A stretch of 64,000 nt of DNA, from NCBI GenBank assembly GCA_963681505.1, contig OY811979.1:4820473-4884472 (forward strand), read 5' to 3'. The notes under the pieces are model-generated. The model did not search any database. It was not told the DNA's origin and saw only the letters and a program-made list of their open reading frames with translations. This document shows, piece by piece, positions 24,822 to 34,845 of this stretch; within the stretch, counting starts at the first letter, position 1, and the number at the start of each line of letters is the position of its first letter. Made by a program: the position numbers and the translations under genes. This stretch comes from Eunapius fragilis (Eukaryota > Porifera > Demospongiae > Spongillida > Spongillidae).

Positions 24822-25895
24822 GACAGGTGCGGGTACTTAATCCTCGCAATGAGCAGGTAGTTCTAAAGAAAGGAGTGAAATTGGCTAAGATGGAGTCTAT
24901 TGAAGAGAACTGCACTGTCAGAGTTTCAGTGATTGGTACGAAATGTAAACTGTCACAGGAAGACCAGTCGACTATTTGGAACATGGTGCTTGAGTCTGGT
25001 AACTGCACCAGTGATGTTGAAAAGGAGCAGTTGTATTCACTCTTCACAGAATATTCGGACATTTGTCTCTCAGCAGCAGTGGACCGGGCCGCACATCAGT
25101 GATGAAGCATCATATCAACACAGGCGATGCCCAGCCAGTACATCGTCTTCCTCGCCGCATACCACAGGCCCGCAAAGTCGAAGTTAAACGGCTAGTTCAA
25201 GAAATGCTGGATCAAGGAGCCATTCAGCATTCGGACCGTCCCTGGTCATCTCCTGTGGTCCTCGCGAAGAAGAAAGATGGGTTGGCTAGGTTTTGACTAT
25301 AGGAAGGTGAATGAAGTTACCCGGAAAGATGCGTATCCGTTACCTCGAGTGGACGATACTTTGGACACGCTAGGACAAAAGGTGGGTCGAAATATTTCAC
25401 AACGCTGGATCTTAACTTGCTAGTGGATACTGGCAGGTGGAAGTTGCCAAGGAAGACCAGCCGAAGACTGCTTTCACCACACTGCGGAAGTCCAATTTAA
25501 AGTCATGCCGTTTGGGCTGTGCAATGCGTTTGCCACCTTCCAGCGGTTAATGGACAGAGTTCTGAGCGGGTTGAAATGGTCGAGCTGCCTAATGTATTTT
25601 GATGATATCATCGTGGTAGGGACATCCTTTGCAGACCCCCTCTCCAATATTGGTGGCGTTCTTGCAGCACGACTCCGGGGGGTGGGGCTGACACAGACTG
25701 CAGTGGCGTAGTCAGAGGGTTTCCTGTGCATATTCACTAAGGAATGAGTAATACCATGGTTGTGAATATACTCTGGAAACCCCTCGGGCTATGCCACTGG
25801 ACTGACTCTCGAAATTACTTTTTCGTCAGAAAACGAGAAAGGAGCTTTCCAAGAGAAGTTCGATGCCGTCAAGAAGCTACTATTGCCCCAGGTTC
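24822..25895 (+). mobile_element. Ty3/gypsy half-element G4: protease end to RT/RNase H start
   Basis: Plus-strand fragment beginning RQVRVLNPRNEQVVLKKGVK (protease-RT linker), then TGDAQPVHRLPRRIPQARKV (RT entry, about 25120-25180), WSSPVVLAKKKDG (25245), the core MPFGLCNAFATFQRLMDRV (25505) with the catalytic MYFDDIIVVG (25590), and finally the RNase H linker ENEKGAFQEKFDAVKKL (about 25830-25880) after an inserted MITE. Several frameshifts. No LTR on either side. It starts at the protein position where G3 stops. Confidence 0.85.
25701..25799. mobile_element. 99-bp palindromic MITE inside G4
   Basis: Starts CAGTGGCGTAGTCAGAGGG and ends with the reverse complement of CAGTGGCATAGCCCGAGGGG; the two halves pair over about 45 bp, leaving almost no loop. 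It interrupts the reverse transcriptase frame of G4. No clean target duplication was found (GACTG on both sides, out of register). Confidence 0.8.
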
Positions 25896-26192
25896 CCCAC
25901 CTCCCACAGCAAGGAACAATCTTATGGGAGTGGCTAGTCTCCCTGCTCTATAAGCCGTAATGGGCCTCTTGTGACCACCACATGCCTCTCACCTTTGGGT
26001 GGAAGAGGGGAGAGGGGTGGTAGGGGAGGGGGAGGATGAGTCATAACCTCTACAGAGATAAATTGCACCACTAACACACCAACCCAAGTTAAGCAATTTT
26101 TTTTGTTTTTTCTTCTTTTTTTTTTTCCAAAAGATGCGATCTACACGTGGTGTCGCTTGTCGTATCAAAACCAACATATATAAGAAATTGAT
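25896..26192. other. Spacer with T-rich tract
   Basis: Contains a G-rich run (26000-26035) and a T-rich run (26098-26128). Nothing else seen. Confidence 0.4.
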
Positions 26193-26605
26193 TTATGGCG
26201 TTGGAGATTAAATGTGTACTGTTGGTTATATTGTTGGCTGTAGGAGGTACGTCTCTTCATTTGTGAGTAGCACACTATAGCAGGAATTGTCTGGCGCTAT
26301 AGCATGTGGTCACTGGGACTGGCTCCAGCACACAGTGGAAAGTATCAGGGCAGAACATATGTGATGGTGAAATAATCACATTACTATCGCAATATCCCCC
26401 ATGTGCTGAAAGGGGAGTCCCCTCCTCCATTGGAAGGTGTGTTCCCCTGGTCGCATATAATGATGCAGTACTACCCCAGGGGGCAGGCACTGCCAAAGAT
26501 CGACACTTATAGTCACAGGGAACCAAACAGTCGAGGGGGTGGAAGTCACATGCAGGGGATATGAGCAACCCTTCCATTATAATTGGAAGTGTAACCTTCC
26601 ATATA
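26193..26605 (+). pseudogene. Ig-like receptor exon with possible signal-peptide exon
   Basis: At 26193 an ATG opens MALEIKCVLLVILLAVGG, a plausible signal peptide, ending at a GTACGT donor (26245). Downstream, 26306-26515 reads VVTGTGSSTQWKVSGQNICD ... CAERGVPSSIGRC, and in another frame 26510-26600 reads LIVTGNQTVEGVEVTCRGYE, matching the B-C and F strands of an Ig-like domain. A frameshift lies between them, near 26510, and the splice phase from the signal exon does not fit the Ig frame, so the model is incomplete. The domain is clearly homologous to the one on the minus strand at 51200-51505. A secreted or membrane receptor domain is inferred. Confidence 0.45.
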
Positions 26606-26695
26606 GCTCGTATGTGTGCTCCCTTTGGGGGTTTTACAAGCTTTACTAATACTTTAGATCTGGCCGTAAAAATTAATTAAGTATAATAGACTAAC

Positions 26696-28117
26696 CATTA
26701 ATAGTTGAATTATTTGCAGCACCCACATCTCCATCTCCATTTATGGAAGCAATAAAGATGACATAACTGGTGGCAAAGGTAGAGATTTCTTGGACATAGA
26801 GACATGTTGAAGTGGTACAGTTAGTGGTGCCTTCACCAACAGAGGTACCATCACCAACAACCCTCACTGTGTACATGGTCACACTGCCCCCCTGGAGGTG
26901 ACCAAAGGTTCATCACTGGGTCATGAGACATATTATTGCTTACCACAGGTGTCCACTTGATGTACAGAAGGGGGAGGGTCTCGGTACTATACAGAATAAA
27001 CATAACACTGATACTGTTACTGTTTGGAGGCTGTGCCACTGTGAATGGAAGAAATGGTTTGATGGAGGCAATGATCAGAGTACACACTGCTTGAAATAGC
27101 TCACACCCACACGGGGAGTGTGCATCTGGATGGCTTGCGAGGATACCCCTCCTCCCCTTCCCTCCATATGAAGACTTATATGGATACAATTGAGATCTTA
27201 GTGGCTGTGGTGAAGTATCAAGCCAAGCTTCACTAGCCAAGAAAGGTGGTCCAATGCAACATGTTAGAATATGTAGTGATGCACACCCACACACACACAC
27301 ACTCACTCACACACTCACGCACTCACTCACACGTACTCGCACACACCATGGAAGAAACACTTAATTACATGTCACTTCTGTTTCAGATGTCGCATTGCTG
27401 GTCCCAGCACAGTTGATGGCCACCACTGATACAGTGTAGAGTGTGTCACTGATCAGTCCAGTGAAGGTGTGCGTGTACAGTGATGATCCATTATCAGGTA
27501 TGACCATGTGACTACTGCTGTCATTGATACTGACATTGTAGCTGGTAGGAACACCACCAGCAGTGGGAGGGGTCGAGGTTGGGAGGGACAAGTATGTGTT
27601 AACTATAATAGCATTACTTAGTGACAATGTGCAGCTCATATATGTTAAACAATCACAGGCCGAGAGGAAGTTAGAAAACCCTGGTCATATTGTTTATAAG
27701 ATGTCAAGACACCATATCACCCACCTGCCACCTTCACAATCACACTACCATTTCCCACAACAGCTCCAGTAACACCATCCACACACATAACTGTGGTCCC
27801 ATTCAGACCCTGAACAGCAGGAATGGTGAGGACAGATGTGTAGCAATATCCATCAGTGGAGACATTTGTTGTCACAGCTGAGAGATTGCCACATGATCCG
27901 CCAGCAGTTGGATTGACAACTTCACCTGACTTCTGGGATAGTGATAGTTGGTTTACTGCATGGTTTTCAGTGGAGGGACAGTTAAAGGCTGATCCTCTCC
28001 ACACTGTGGTCACACCAGCAAAGCTTGAGCAAAGAACACAGGTATATGTAATGTTGCTTCCAGGACATGAGTAGGTACCCTTAGGTGGATAACTGAGGGT
28101 GAACTGTTGGCATGCAC
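26696..28117 (-). CDS. Extracellular Ig/FN3 protein, three internal exons
   Basis: Three exons, all with phase-1 GT-AG boundaries, the pattern of shuffled extracellular modules. Exon 28117-27725: Ig-like module (GTYSCPGSNITYTCVLCSS ... TVWRGSAFNCPS ... GTTVMCVDG). Exon 27680-27369: fibronectin type III-like (STPPTAGGVPTSYNVSINDS ... LYTVSVVAINCAGTSN). Exon 27038-26696: a second FN3 (LYIKWTPVVS ... TMYTVRVVGDGTSV ... SYVIFIASINGDGD). The last exon holds a one-base frameshift in a run of six G (minus strand; 26887-26892), which with five would read through. Neither first nor last exon is identified, and whether the product is a receptor or secreted is unknown. Multiple N-x-S/T glycosylation sites agree with an extracellular location. 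Confidence 0.68.
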
Positions 28118-28794
28118 CTGAGATGAAGGGAAGATGTGTCAGTATATGATTAACATAGAGTAGGAAGAGGGATGTCTTAATTATATGATGGACAATTGGT
28201 ATTCAGCCATGTTCTTGAAGTAGAACAGTACTCCCCACTCTAGTAGTACACTGCCAATGGTGAGGCAAAGCAGTAATGACGAAGCACTAACAAAGCCTAG
28301 TAAGCAAGGCTATATACTGACTTTATCAGTACCAAACATGTGATAAGGTGACCATTTCTGTACTACAGGTAAGTGATGTGATGAAAATAAGTGTTCGATC
28401 AGCATTGTCAATGGTTTTACCATACCTGGTTTCATAATAGCACTGATAATGACAACTAGTGGATTACCACAAATAAGAGCGGAAAGTTTATAATATGAAA
28501 ACATTGAAACAAGCAAATCATGGTATGACGAATATAGAACATTTTCAAGCTTACATTCCAACCATTGTTACACATAACCATGTGTGTTTACAGAAGATTG
28601 CACCACAATACAATGTAAATTGCTGATCACTGTAGATGCATTCATCTGTTGACCTTCGCAACACACTATAACTTAATTACCTTGCATGATGAGTAGCCCA
28701 ATAATATGTACACATTGGTGGAAACTTGCTTTGACCATCTCTGTCTGTTTGGCCTATAGAAATTAATATTAAACAATTGGCTTTACACATATAT
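28118..28794. other. Intron or upstream region, no exon recognised
   Basis: No further module of the Ig/FN3 gene is visible on minus; short frames only. Confidence 0.4.
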
Positions 28795-28965
28795 ATATGT
28801 AACAGTACCTGATATTGACAACATTCTAGAAAGTTGGTGGCATATAGGATTGGTAGGCAATAGTGGTGTAAAAAGGAAGGAAACAAGGGTATAAAGAGAA
28901 ATGTAATAATCCAATACAGACACAAACATAATGCCTACAATATAGGATTATTACATTTTCCCTTA
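28795..28965. repeat. Dispersed repeat related to 40450-40650
   Basis: The stretch with AAAGTTGGTGGCATATAGGA, a GGCAATAGTGGTG motif, AAAAGGAAGG and a TATAGGAT end matches the hairpin repeat at 40450-40560 with scattered changes. Likely another MITE copy. Confidence 0.6.
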
Positions 28966-28974
28966 TTATTTGAC

Positions 28975-29070
28975 CCTTTATATTTAACTATTCACTGTCT
29001 TTATCCAGGTTCTAAATTGTGAGAGGCACAACCTTAAGTGTTCTTTTTATACATGTGCACCTTTGTTTAT
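28975..29070 (+). repeat. Dispersed repeat, copy 1
   Basis: CTTTATCCAGGTTCTAAATT with AATTGTGAGAGGCACAA and the following TTTTTATAC is repeated with small changes at 31155-31255, same orientation. Confidence 0.7.
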
Positions 29071-29229
29071 TTTTATTTGCATTTTTTTAAAACTGCCATG
29101 ACAAATGGGTGTGATTTTTAAGGAAGGCCCTAGTGGCCTTGACAAAATTAATGAATTATAATTTAGGCCTGTATTATTTTTAGCAGGAGTAAAGAAATTA
29201 AGTCTGCCCCAGGCATGTAGGTGTATCAA

Positions 29230-30360
29230 CGAAGCTATGTGACAAGGCCATGTGTGTGTGTGTGTGTTGTGTGTATGTGTATTTGTGTGTGTGTTGCCCT
29301 GCGTGTGTGTGTATGTGTGTGTGTGCGTGCGTGTGTGAGTGTGTGTTGTGTGTGCGTGTAACAACACGATGTCAGTGTGGGTTAAATTTGCAAGCATACT
29401 GGATTTGGCTACCACAGCTAGGTATAGCTCAACACCCACACGTCAACCTCCATGCATGGGCATCAAACGCTTGTATGATACCCAACAGGTCAAAATAAGT
29501 ACCTGTGTGTGTGTGTGCACATGTGTGTGCATGTGTTTATGTGTGCGTATTAAATCACAAAGTCAGTGTGGGTTCAATTTGCAAGCATACTGGATTTGGC
29601 ATACACATACTACAGTTAGGCACTGCTTATCCACAGGTCAATCTCCATATGCGGGCATCAAAAGATTGTATGATACCCAACAAAATAACAGTACCTGTGT
29701 GTGTGTGTGTGTGTGTGTTAATATCACAAAGTCAGTGTGGGTTCAATTTGAAGCATACATGTACTGGTATAACCAGGCACTGCTTCTCTCAATCAATCTA
29801 CCCACAGTGTACACAAGGTCGACCTCCATCCTCCATATATGAGCTTCAAAATAAAATAGCAGTAGGTATTGTGTGCTTATGTGTATGCGTGTATATCACC
29901 AAGATCTGTGTGCAAATGGAAAGGAGGGGTTAATCTGCTAAATATATGTTTTAGTTGACTAAAAGTTATAGAAGCCTCATGTGTGTAAATGTGTGTGTGT
30001 TTGTGATATGCACATACACACAAGGATTAACCCTGCTTTCCATATGCACACAGATCTTGGTGATAGGTCTAGACACACACACCATGGCTACACACACACA
30101 AAGGATTAGCCCCTCCTACATTTGCACATTAATTAACCACAATTCCACTTTTGTATCACCAAGAATGTGTGTATCTGCATGCTTGTGTGCTTGTGTGTGT
30201 GAGACTTCTATAACTTCTGGACAACTATTTAGCAAATTAACCCCTTCTTTCCATATGCACACAGATCTTGGTAATATACACACAAGCACTGTGTAAATGT
30301 ATGTGTGTTTGTGATAAGCAACACACACAAACACACACACAAAAACACACACCCACACTT
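29230..30360. repeat. TG/CA-rich tandem and inverted repeats
   Basis: Three degenerate tandem units of about 165-190 bp (29361, 29560, 29726), each a (TG)n tract followed by GTCAGTGTGGGTTMAATTTG and a GGCATCAAAMG-type block. Then a block with ACCAAGATCTGTGTGCA (29899) recurs in inverted orientation at 30045 and 30260 (TGCACACAGATCTTGGT). No coding meaning; the reading frames seen are TG-repeat artefacts. Confidence 0.8.
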
Positions 30361-30859
30361 GTAAATGTACATGATGACAGTGCTCCATATTTTTTCTGTG
30401 GAAGGGCACAAATGTGGTTTTGATAGGATTTGTACATGTATGTTGTACTATATCTCATGGATCGTTTTAATGTTAGCGACAAGTTCTACCACACAGGAGA
30501 TTGAGAAGCATGGGTTATAAAATGAAACATAGCCATGGTATATTGGAAGTTGTAGTGCAAGGTTAGCTGAACATACCCAATCTTGACTCAGTTTATATCA
30601 GTGCTCTGTGAGGTGCTTGCCTAACACTTTTTTTTTTCACCATATTTCATTCTCAAGTGGTTGGCCATATTTGGGCCTAAGTTCCTATATGAATTTGGTA
30701 GAGTTATCACAGGGGTGTTACAATGTATCATAGCCAGTTCAAATAGGACCATCTAGTGCTTAAGTTAGAATGAATCTCAAATTTAACATGTATATACTAC
30801 ATATCAAACACTACCACAGGAATGTCTTAGTGAAAAGTAAGCTACATTTGCTGCATATA

Positions 30860-31105
30860 CCGTAAACTCGCAATTACAAGCCGCGGCTTCTATAATCGGG
30901 ACTACAAACATGAATTCCTCTCATGCACAAAAAGCGTAGCAACGACATAACAACATACCCTGGCCTCACCAGATTTTTTTGATTGCAATGCTTGTTGATC
31001 CAAACATGTGTGAAATCTTCAAGCACTGTTTTGGTGATGCTGATATTTTTATGGTGATTATCCAAACCCTCCATGCAAAATTTTTGTAGTCCCAATTATA
31101 CGCAT
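30860..31105. mobile_element. Candidate MITE with TATAATYGGGACTACAAA ends
   Basis: TATAATCGGGACTACAAA (30892) is mirrored by the reverse complement TATAATTGGGACTACAAAAA near 31085. About 210 bp long; a minus-strand frame inside has several stops. Left of it stands TACCGTAAACTCGCAATTAC, which may be the true outer end. Confidence 0.55.
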
Positions 31106-31154
31106 GCACTTGTGTGGGTATGTGTGAACAAAAAATTTAAAGTGTAAGATGTGT

Positions 31155-31255
31155 ATGGATTTAACAATTCACTTTCTTTATCCAGGTTAAATTGTGAGAG
31201 CCACAATCTTGAAACATTCAGGATCCTTTTTATACCACCTATGTTCATTTGTGTA
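31155..31255 (+). repeat. Dispersed repeat, copy 2
   Basis: Counterpart of 28975-29070. Confidence 0.7.
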
Positions 31256-32055
31256 CCATATTTAACAGCCATGGCCAGTGGCAAATGTGAACTTTGAGCT
31301 GGTAAAGCTGGTAATATTAATCATGCACAAGAAGAGGGCTGGTGTCAATTTATTTATACAGCCTTCGCAAAGATGTACATTTTAAAAATTAATTTACTGT
31401 CATCATGCCTTTGCTATTTAAAAGATGATGAACACTGGCAAACAGTTGGCCAAGTGGGGACACCATAAAATAGGTTATACACATTTGCAATGCCTGATAA
31501 AAGCTTACAAGCTATTCCAAGGAAGACATGTACGAAGCGTATGTGAGGCACAAAAGGATTGTATGGCACGCTGAAGCACGTTCAGGTGTGTGCGATAATA
31601 GTTTAATTGCAGTCCATATTGCTACTAACACATACCTACTGTCGTTCGATGTTACGCAATACTTGACAAGGATCCGAACGGCACCTCGCAGACTACAGAC
31701 GTAAACAAATGGGTCTGGGAACCCGCTTTGTGAGATTGGCTAGGTAGCCTATCCGTATGTGACAATAGCTCGTATACATCACAGCGTGTGGGAAGCTTTA
31801 GGTGTTACTGAGCTTGAACTTATAGTAATACGACAGTGTCACGTACACCATATACACGATAACTCATAGTTTACGCCATCGCACTTAATGTTGTGCACGC
31901 GACATGTACGAAGATAGTACGTGCCACGGGGAAACGTGTACACAGATAGAAAGACTACTGCGTGCACTAACAGGCCCATATAACCTGGCGCTTACTTCTG
32001 AATTGTCGATCAAGCCGATTTCTGCCAATGTCACTAATTGAGTGCTATAAATAGA
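31256..32055. other. No recognised gene
   Basis: Nothing supported in either strand. Confidence 0.4.
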
Positions 32056-32196
32056 ATTATTTAATAACAAATCATTTCAATTGAAATGGGTGTTTTAGCA
32101 GAGATAATATGTAGACCTCTGCTAAAACACCCTATCACAAACATGACTAAAACACCCTATCACAAACATTTCAATTGAAATGATTTGTTATTAATA
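32056..32196. mobile_element. ~140-bp nested hairpin (foldback MITE)
   Basis: Outer arms AATAACAAATCATTTCAATT (32065) and its reverse complement (about 32168-32190) each contain the palindrome ATTTCAATTGAAAT. Inside, GGGTGTTTTAGCAGAG pairs with CTCTGCTAAAACACCC (32091-32132), and ACTAAAACACCCTATCACAA is a second tandem copy of the inner right arm. No coding sequence. Confidence 0.8.
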
Positions 32197-32627
32197 GTGT
32201 TGAGCAAGGCACTGTGCTTATCTGTGTGATGCGTGCGTGTATATACACGACCAACCGTTCCAAACCTGTTACCTGATTTGAATCAGACTGTTATCAAATA
32301 CTATAAAGGTTGGGAAAAATATCCGTTTCAGATCTGGTGGAGTAATTTCCGATTCTTACCTGTACTACCACGATAATGCAAAACTGGTAACAGCCTGAAT
32401 CGTGGGTGGTACCAGCGCCAAGTCAAATATTGTTCCGGTGATACACGGGGGGAATGCGTGGTTTTGTCTCGTGATCGCTAATGTTAAATAAATGGATGAA
32501 TGATTAATACATTCCATAATCACACGCAATACAAATTTAAACAACAAAGCATATTCGTCCAGTCATGGGTATACACCAAAGCCTTCTCTCCTGATGCTTC
32601 TCTCTCTATCCTCCTAGAGCTGGACCC
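32197..32627. other. No recognised gene
   Basis: Nothing supported. Confidence 0.4.
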
Positions 32628-33103
32628 TCAATCAAAAGTACAACTGTCACTGCATTCATGGACTATAGAAACGGCTTGCTTGATCTGGCTGCAGTCTGCT
32701 GAGAATATTCTTTTCGTTATGCCAAGTAGTGGGCACTCATACTCGTCCAGCACTGGTTCACTATTCACAACAAAATCATCACATCCCTGAAGTACGCAGA
32801 ATGATTCACCCGTTTCCAACTGACAGGAAGTCAAAAACAGGGCATACTTTGTCTACAAAAGATAAACTACATGAAGTTACTGAGGTGACAAAACATACTA
32901 TTTTACCTCTGAACAGAGCAGTTCAACAAAGTCTCCAGCATGAACCAATCCACCATCTGCTGCAATAACCCCTTTGAACACTGCAACAAGGCTGTCCTCC
33001 ATACAGTGGAAGAGTTCTATTCTAGTTGAGCTATCATGACGATGCAGATCCTCAATGGTAGCACAGGAAAGGCCAATAGTATTGAGAACAACATGTTTGC
33101 AAT
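32628..33103 (-). CDS. Unrecognised cysteine-rich protein, two 3' exons
   Basis: Minus-strand exon ending at 32907 (about 33103-32907: LHRHDSSTRIELFHCMEDS, then FKGVIAADGGLVHAGDFVEL) is followed by a GTAAAA donor; the next exon starts at 32819 after a TTCCTGTCAG acceptor and ends with TGA at 32628-32630 (LETGESFCVLQGCDDFVVNS ... ECPLLGITKRIFSADC ... HECSDSCTF). Both junctions are phase 0, supporting the model. The C-terminal exon has eight cysteines and a final HxCSxSC pattern. I do not recognise the family. The 5' end is not found. It may be a host gene or part of a transposon. Confidence 0.5.
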
Positions 33104-34179
33104 ACGTGTAGGGGGGATTTTGAAAGGCGCTATAGCATAGAATGTGCACATAAAAAACCACTGACTAGTTTAACTGCAACTCACTTTCCTCAGTGCTCCA
33201 GGCTGATATATGCTCCTGTCGCCATTGAGTTCTATCATCGTAACATTGTTGAAGAAATGTCATAGGAGTTGAATAAAATGGCCACCACCACACCTAAATC
33301 AACATCAAAGTGTTCATTAAACTGAGTAACACTTACTGGATGTTATCATCTCCATCACAAGCACATGTATAACGTAGATGCTGCTGCACAGCAAAATGAC
33401 CCGAGAGGGAGCAAGGCGATTACTAAAAATATTCTGTGCTCTAACAGTAGCATTGAAGGATTCACACCTACAGAATGAGAAACATATTAATAACTACTTA
33501 GGAAAGAATAAAAGAAACGTACACACCTCTCTGCGGAAAATGCCGAACAAGGTCCCAAGTTAACCATACAATCCACTAGATGGAGTATTAGGTGGGCCTT
33601 CGGTTTATTCAGGCATTGTTTGTGTGCTTGACATTGATGACAAAGTTCTCACAAATAGATTTCCACTCATGGTAGGGATGTGGAGAGAAATAGCTGCAAT
33701 ATGCTATTCGAAACACCTATAATAAAAAACATCATAAATCAATCATCATGGAGTTAAAATTTGTGCTCAATAACACCTTTCTATCATCACTGCTCAAGTA
33801 AGGACTTAAGATAAAAACAGACATTTGAAACCATCCTTTAAAGTCCCGTCCCACAAAGGAATATCTTGGTGGGGTTCAGTCAGGGAAGCAGAATAACATG
33901 AAGGAGTGTGGAAGAGAGGGAGGGATGTGTGAGAGGGAGTGTGAGTGGGAAAGGAGAGGGATGTGTGAGTGAGTAGGAAAGGGGAGGGTGTGTGAGAGAA
34001 GAGTAAATTTGAGAGTAGGTGGAAGATGGGGGTGTGGAGGAGTAGGTGAGACTATCGAGGGTTGGTGGGAAGTTGAAGAAACAGCAGTGGATGGATGGTG
34101 GGAGAGGGAGGTGTGGGGTGTGGGAGGTAGCAAGAGCAAAGGTTAGAGATGGAGGGATACAGAGTTCATAAACCCTTAC
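33104..34179. other. No recognised exon; purine-rich tract
   Basis: Would be VPS35 intron sequence if the gene continues on minus, but no later VPS35 exon was found. 33880-34140 is a strand-asymmetric GA/GT-rich tract (GAGGGAGG-type units). Confidence 0.45.
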
Positions 34180-34397
34180 AGCTAAGCAAGGACGTTCTCA
34201 GCTCGTTCAGCATATTGGAGGCGTACTGAAGCGCATCCATCAGCTTATTGTTGTCCTGTAGCAGAAGACGTACTTTCAACACAAAAGAACATGACGACGC
34301 TCCTGAATCTCACCAAACATGTCTTCATCTCGAACGCATTCTTCTTCACTTGGTTTAGAGCTTCCGTAAGAAGCTTATCCTGGTCGTCCATTGCCAT
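34180..34397 (-). CDS. VPS35: VPS35 retromer subunit, first two exons
   Basis: VPS35 is the core of the retromer cargo-recognition trimer on endosomes, sorting proteins back to the Golgi or plasma membrane. Exon 1 (34397-34314, 28 codons) reads MAMDDQDKLLTEALNQVKKN then AFEMKTCL and ends at a GTGAGA donor; exon 2 (34255-34180) starts after a TTCTGCTACAG acceptor with DNNKLMDALQYASNMLNELR then TSLLS. Both match the highly conserved N-terminus of VPS35 (helical segment that binds VPS26), including the NKLMDAL and ASNML motifs, and the phases agree (0, then 1). No exon 3 (the YYELYM region) was found in the 6 kb downstream on minus. Either a long intron or truncation follows. Confidence 0.9.
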
Positions 34398-34640
34398 GAC
34401 GTTTTGTTGGCTGCAGATCTGATCATGCATCAAAAAATGTAACCTGAGCACACATTTTATAAGTGAACAGTATTACCGTAAGCCAAAATACAGCTGCCAG
34501 AAGCTGAAACACTAAAGGGGTTGGCAGACACAATAAAAACAGCGGCTCTCAAAACAAAACTGCCATTTTCCCTGTTGTGCTAGTATCACGTGAGGGGGCA
34601 CGGCTCAGTCGCCCAGAGCAACAGTGAAAACAAAATGGCC
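34398..34640. promoter_or_regulatory. Candidate divergent promoter region
   Basis: 243 bp between the VPS35 start (minus, 34397) and a plus-strand AAAATGGCC (34632-34640) into which gypsy element G5 has inserted. Moderately GC-rich with a CACGTGAGG E-box-like site (34591). No TATA box seen. Role inferred from position only. Confidence 0.45.
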
Positions 34641-34797
34641 TGTTTGGGGTGTCACGTGTGTGTTGTGGGCGGGTCGATGTTACAGGGTCGTGTGATACAC
34701 TCGTGCTGTGTAGTGTTGTTGCGGATTTGCTGTCTAGAGAAAGGATCTTTGTGCAACCAAGACCCCGAGCCTTGACTACGCGCTTTATGCGAAACAT
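34641..34797 (+). repeat. 5' LTR of G5
   Basis: 157 bp, TGTTTGGGGTGTCACGTGTG to ...GCGAAACA. Contains a CACGTG E-box. One A longer than the 3' copy (GAGAAAAGG against GAGAAAGG). Confidence 0.95.
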
Positions 34798-34845
34798 GGT
34801 GTCAGAAGTGGGATCCTTTCTCTAATGCAGTGGCAGTGAGCGGAA

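Noticed and set aside
29047..30482. Cys/Val-rich or His/Thr-rich small proteins
   Set aside because: Readings of TG/CA repeats.
33876..34139. Pro/Ser/His-rich secreted protein on minus
   Set aside because: Low-complexity reading of a purine-rich tract without splice or start context.
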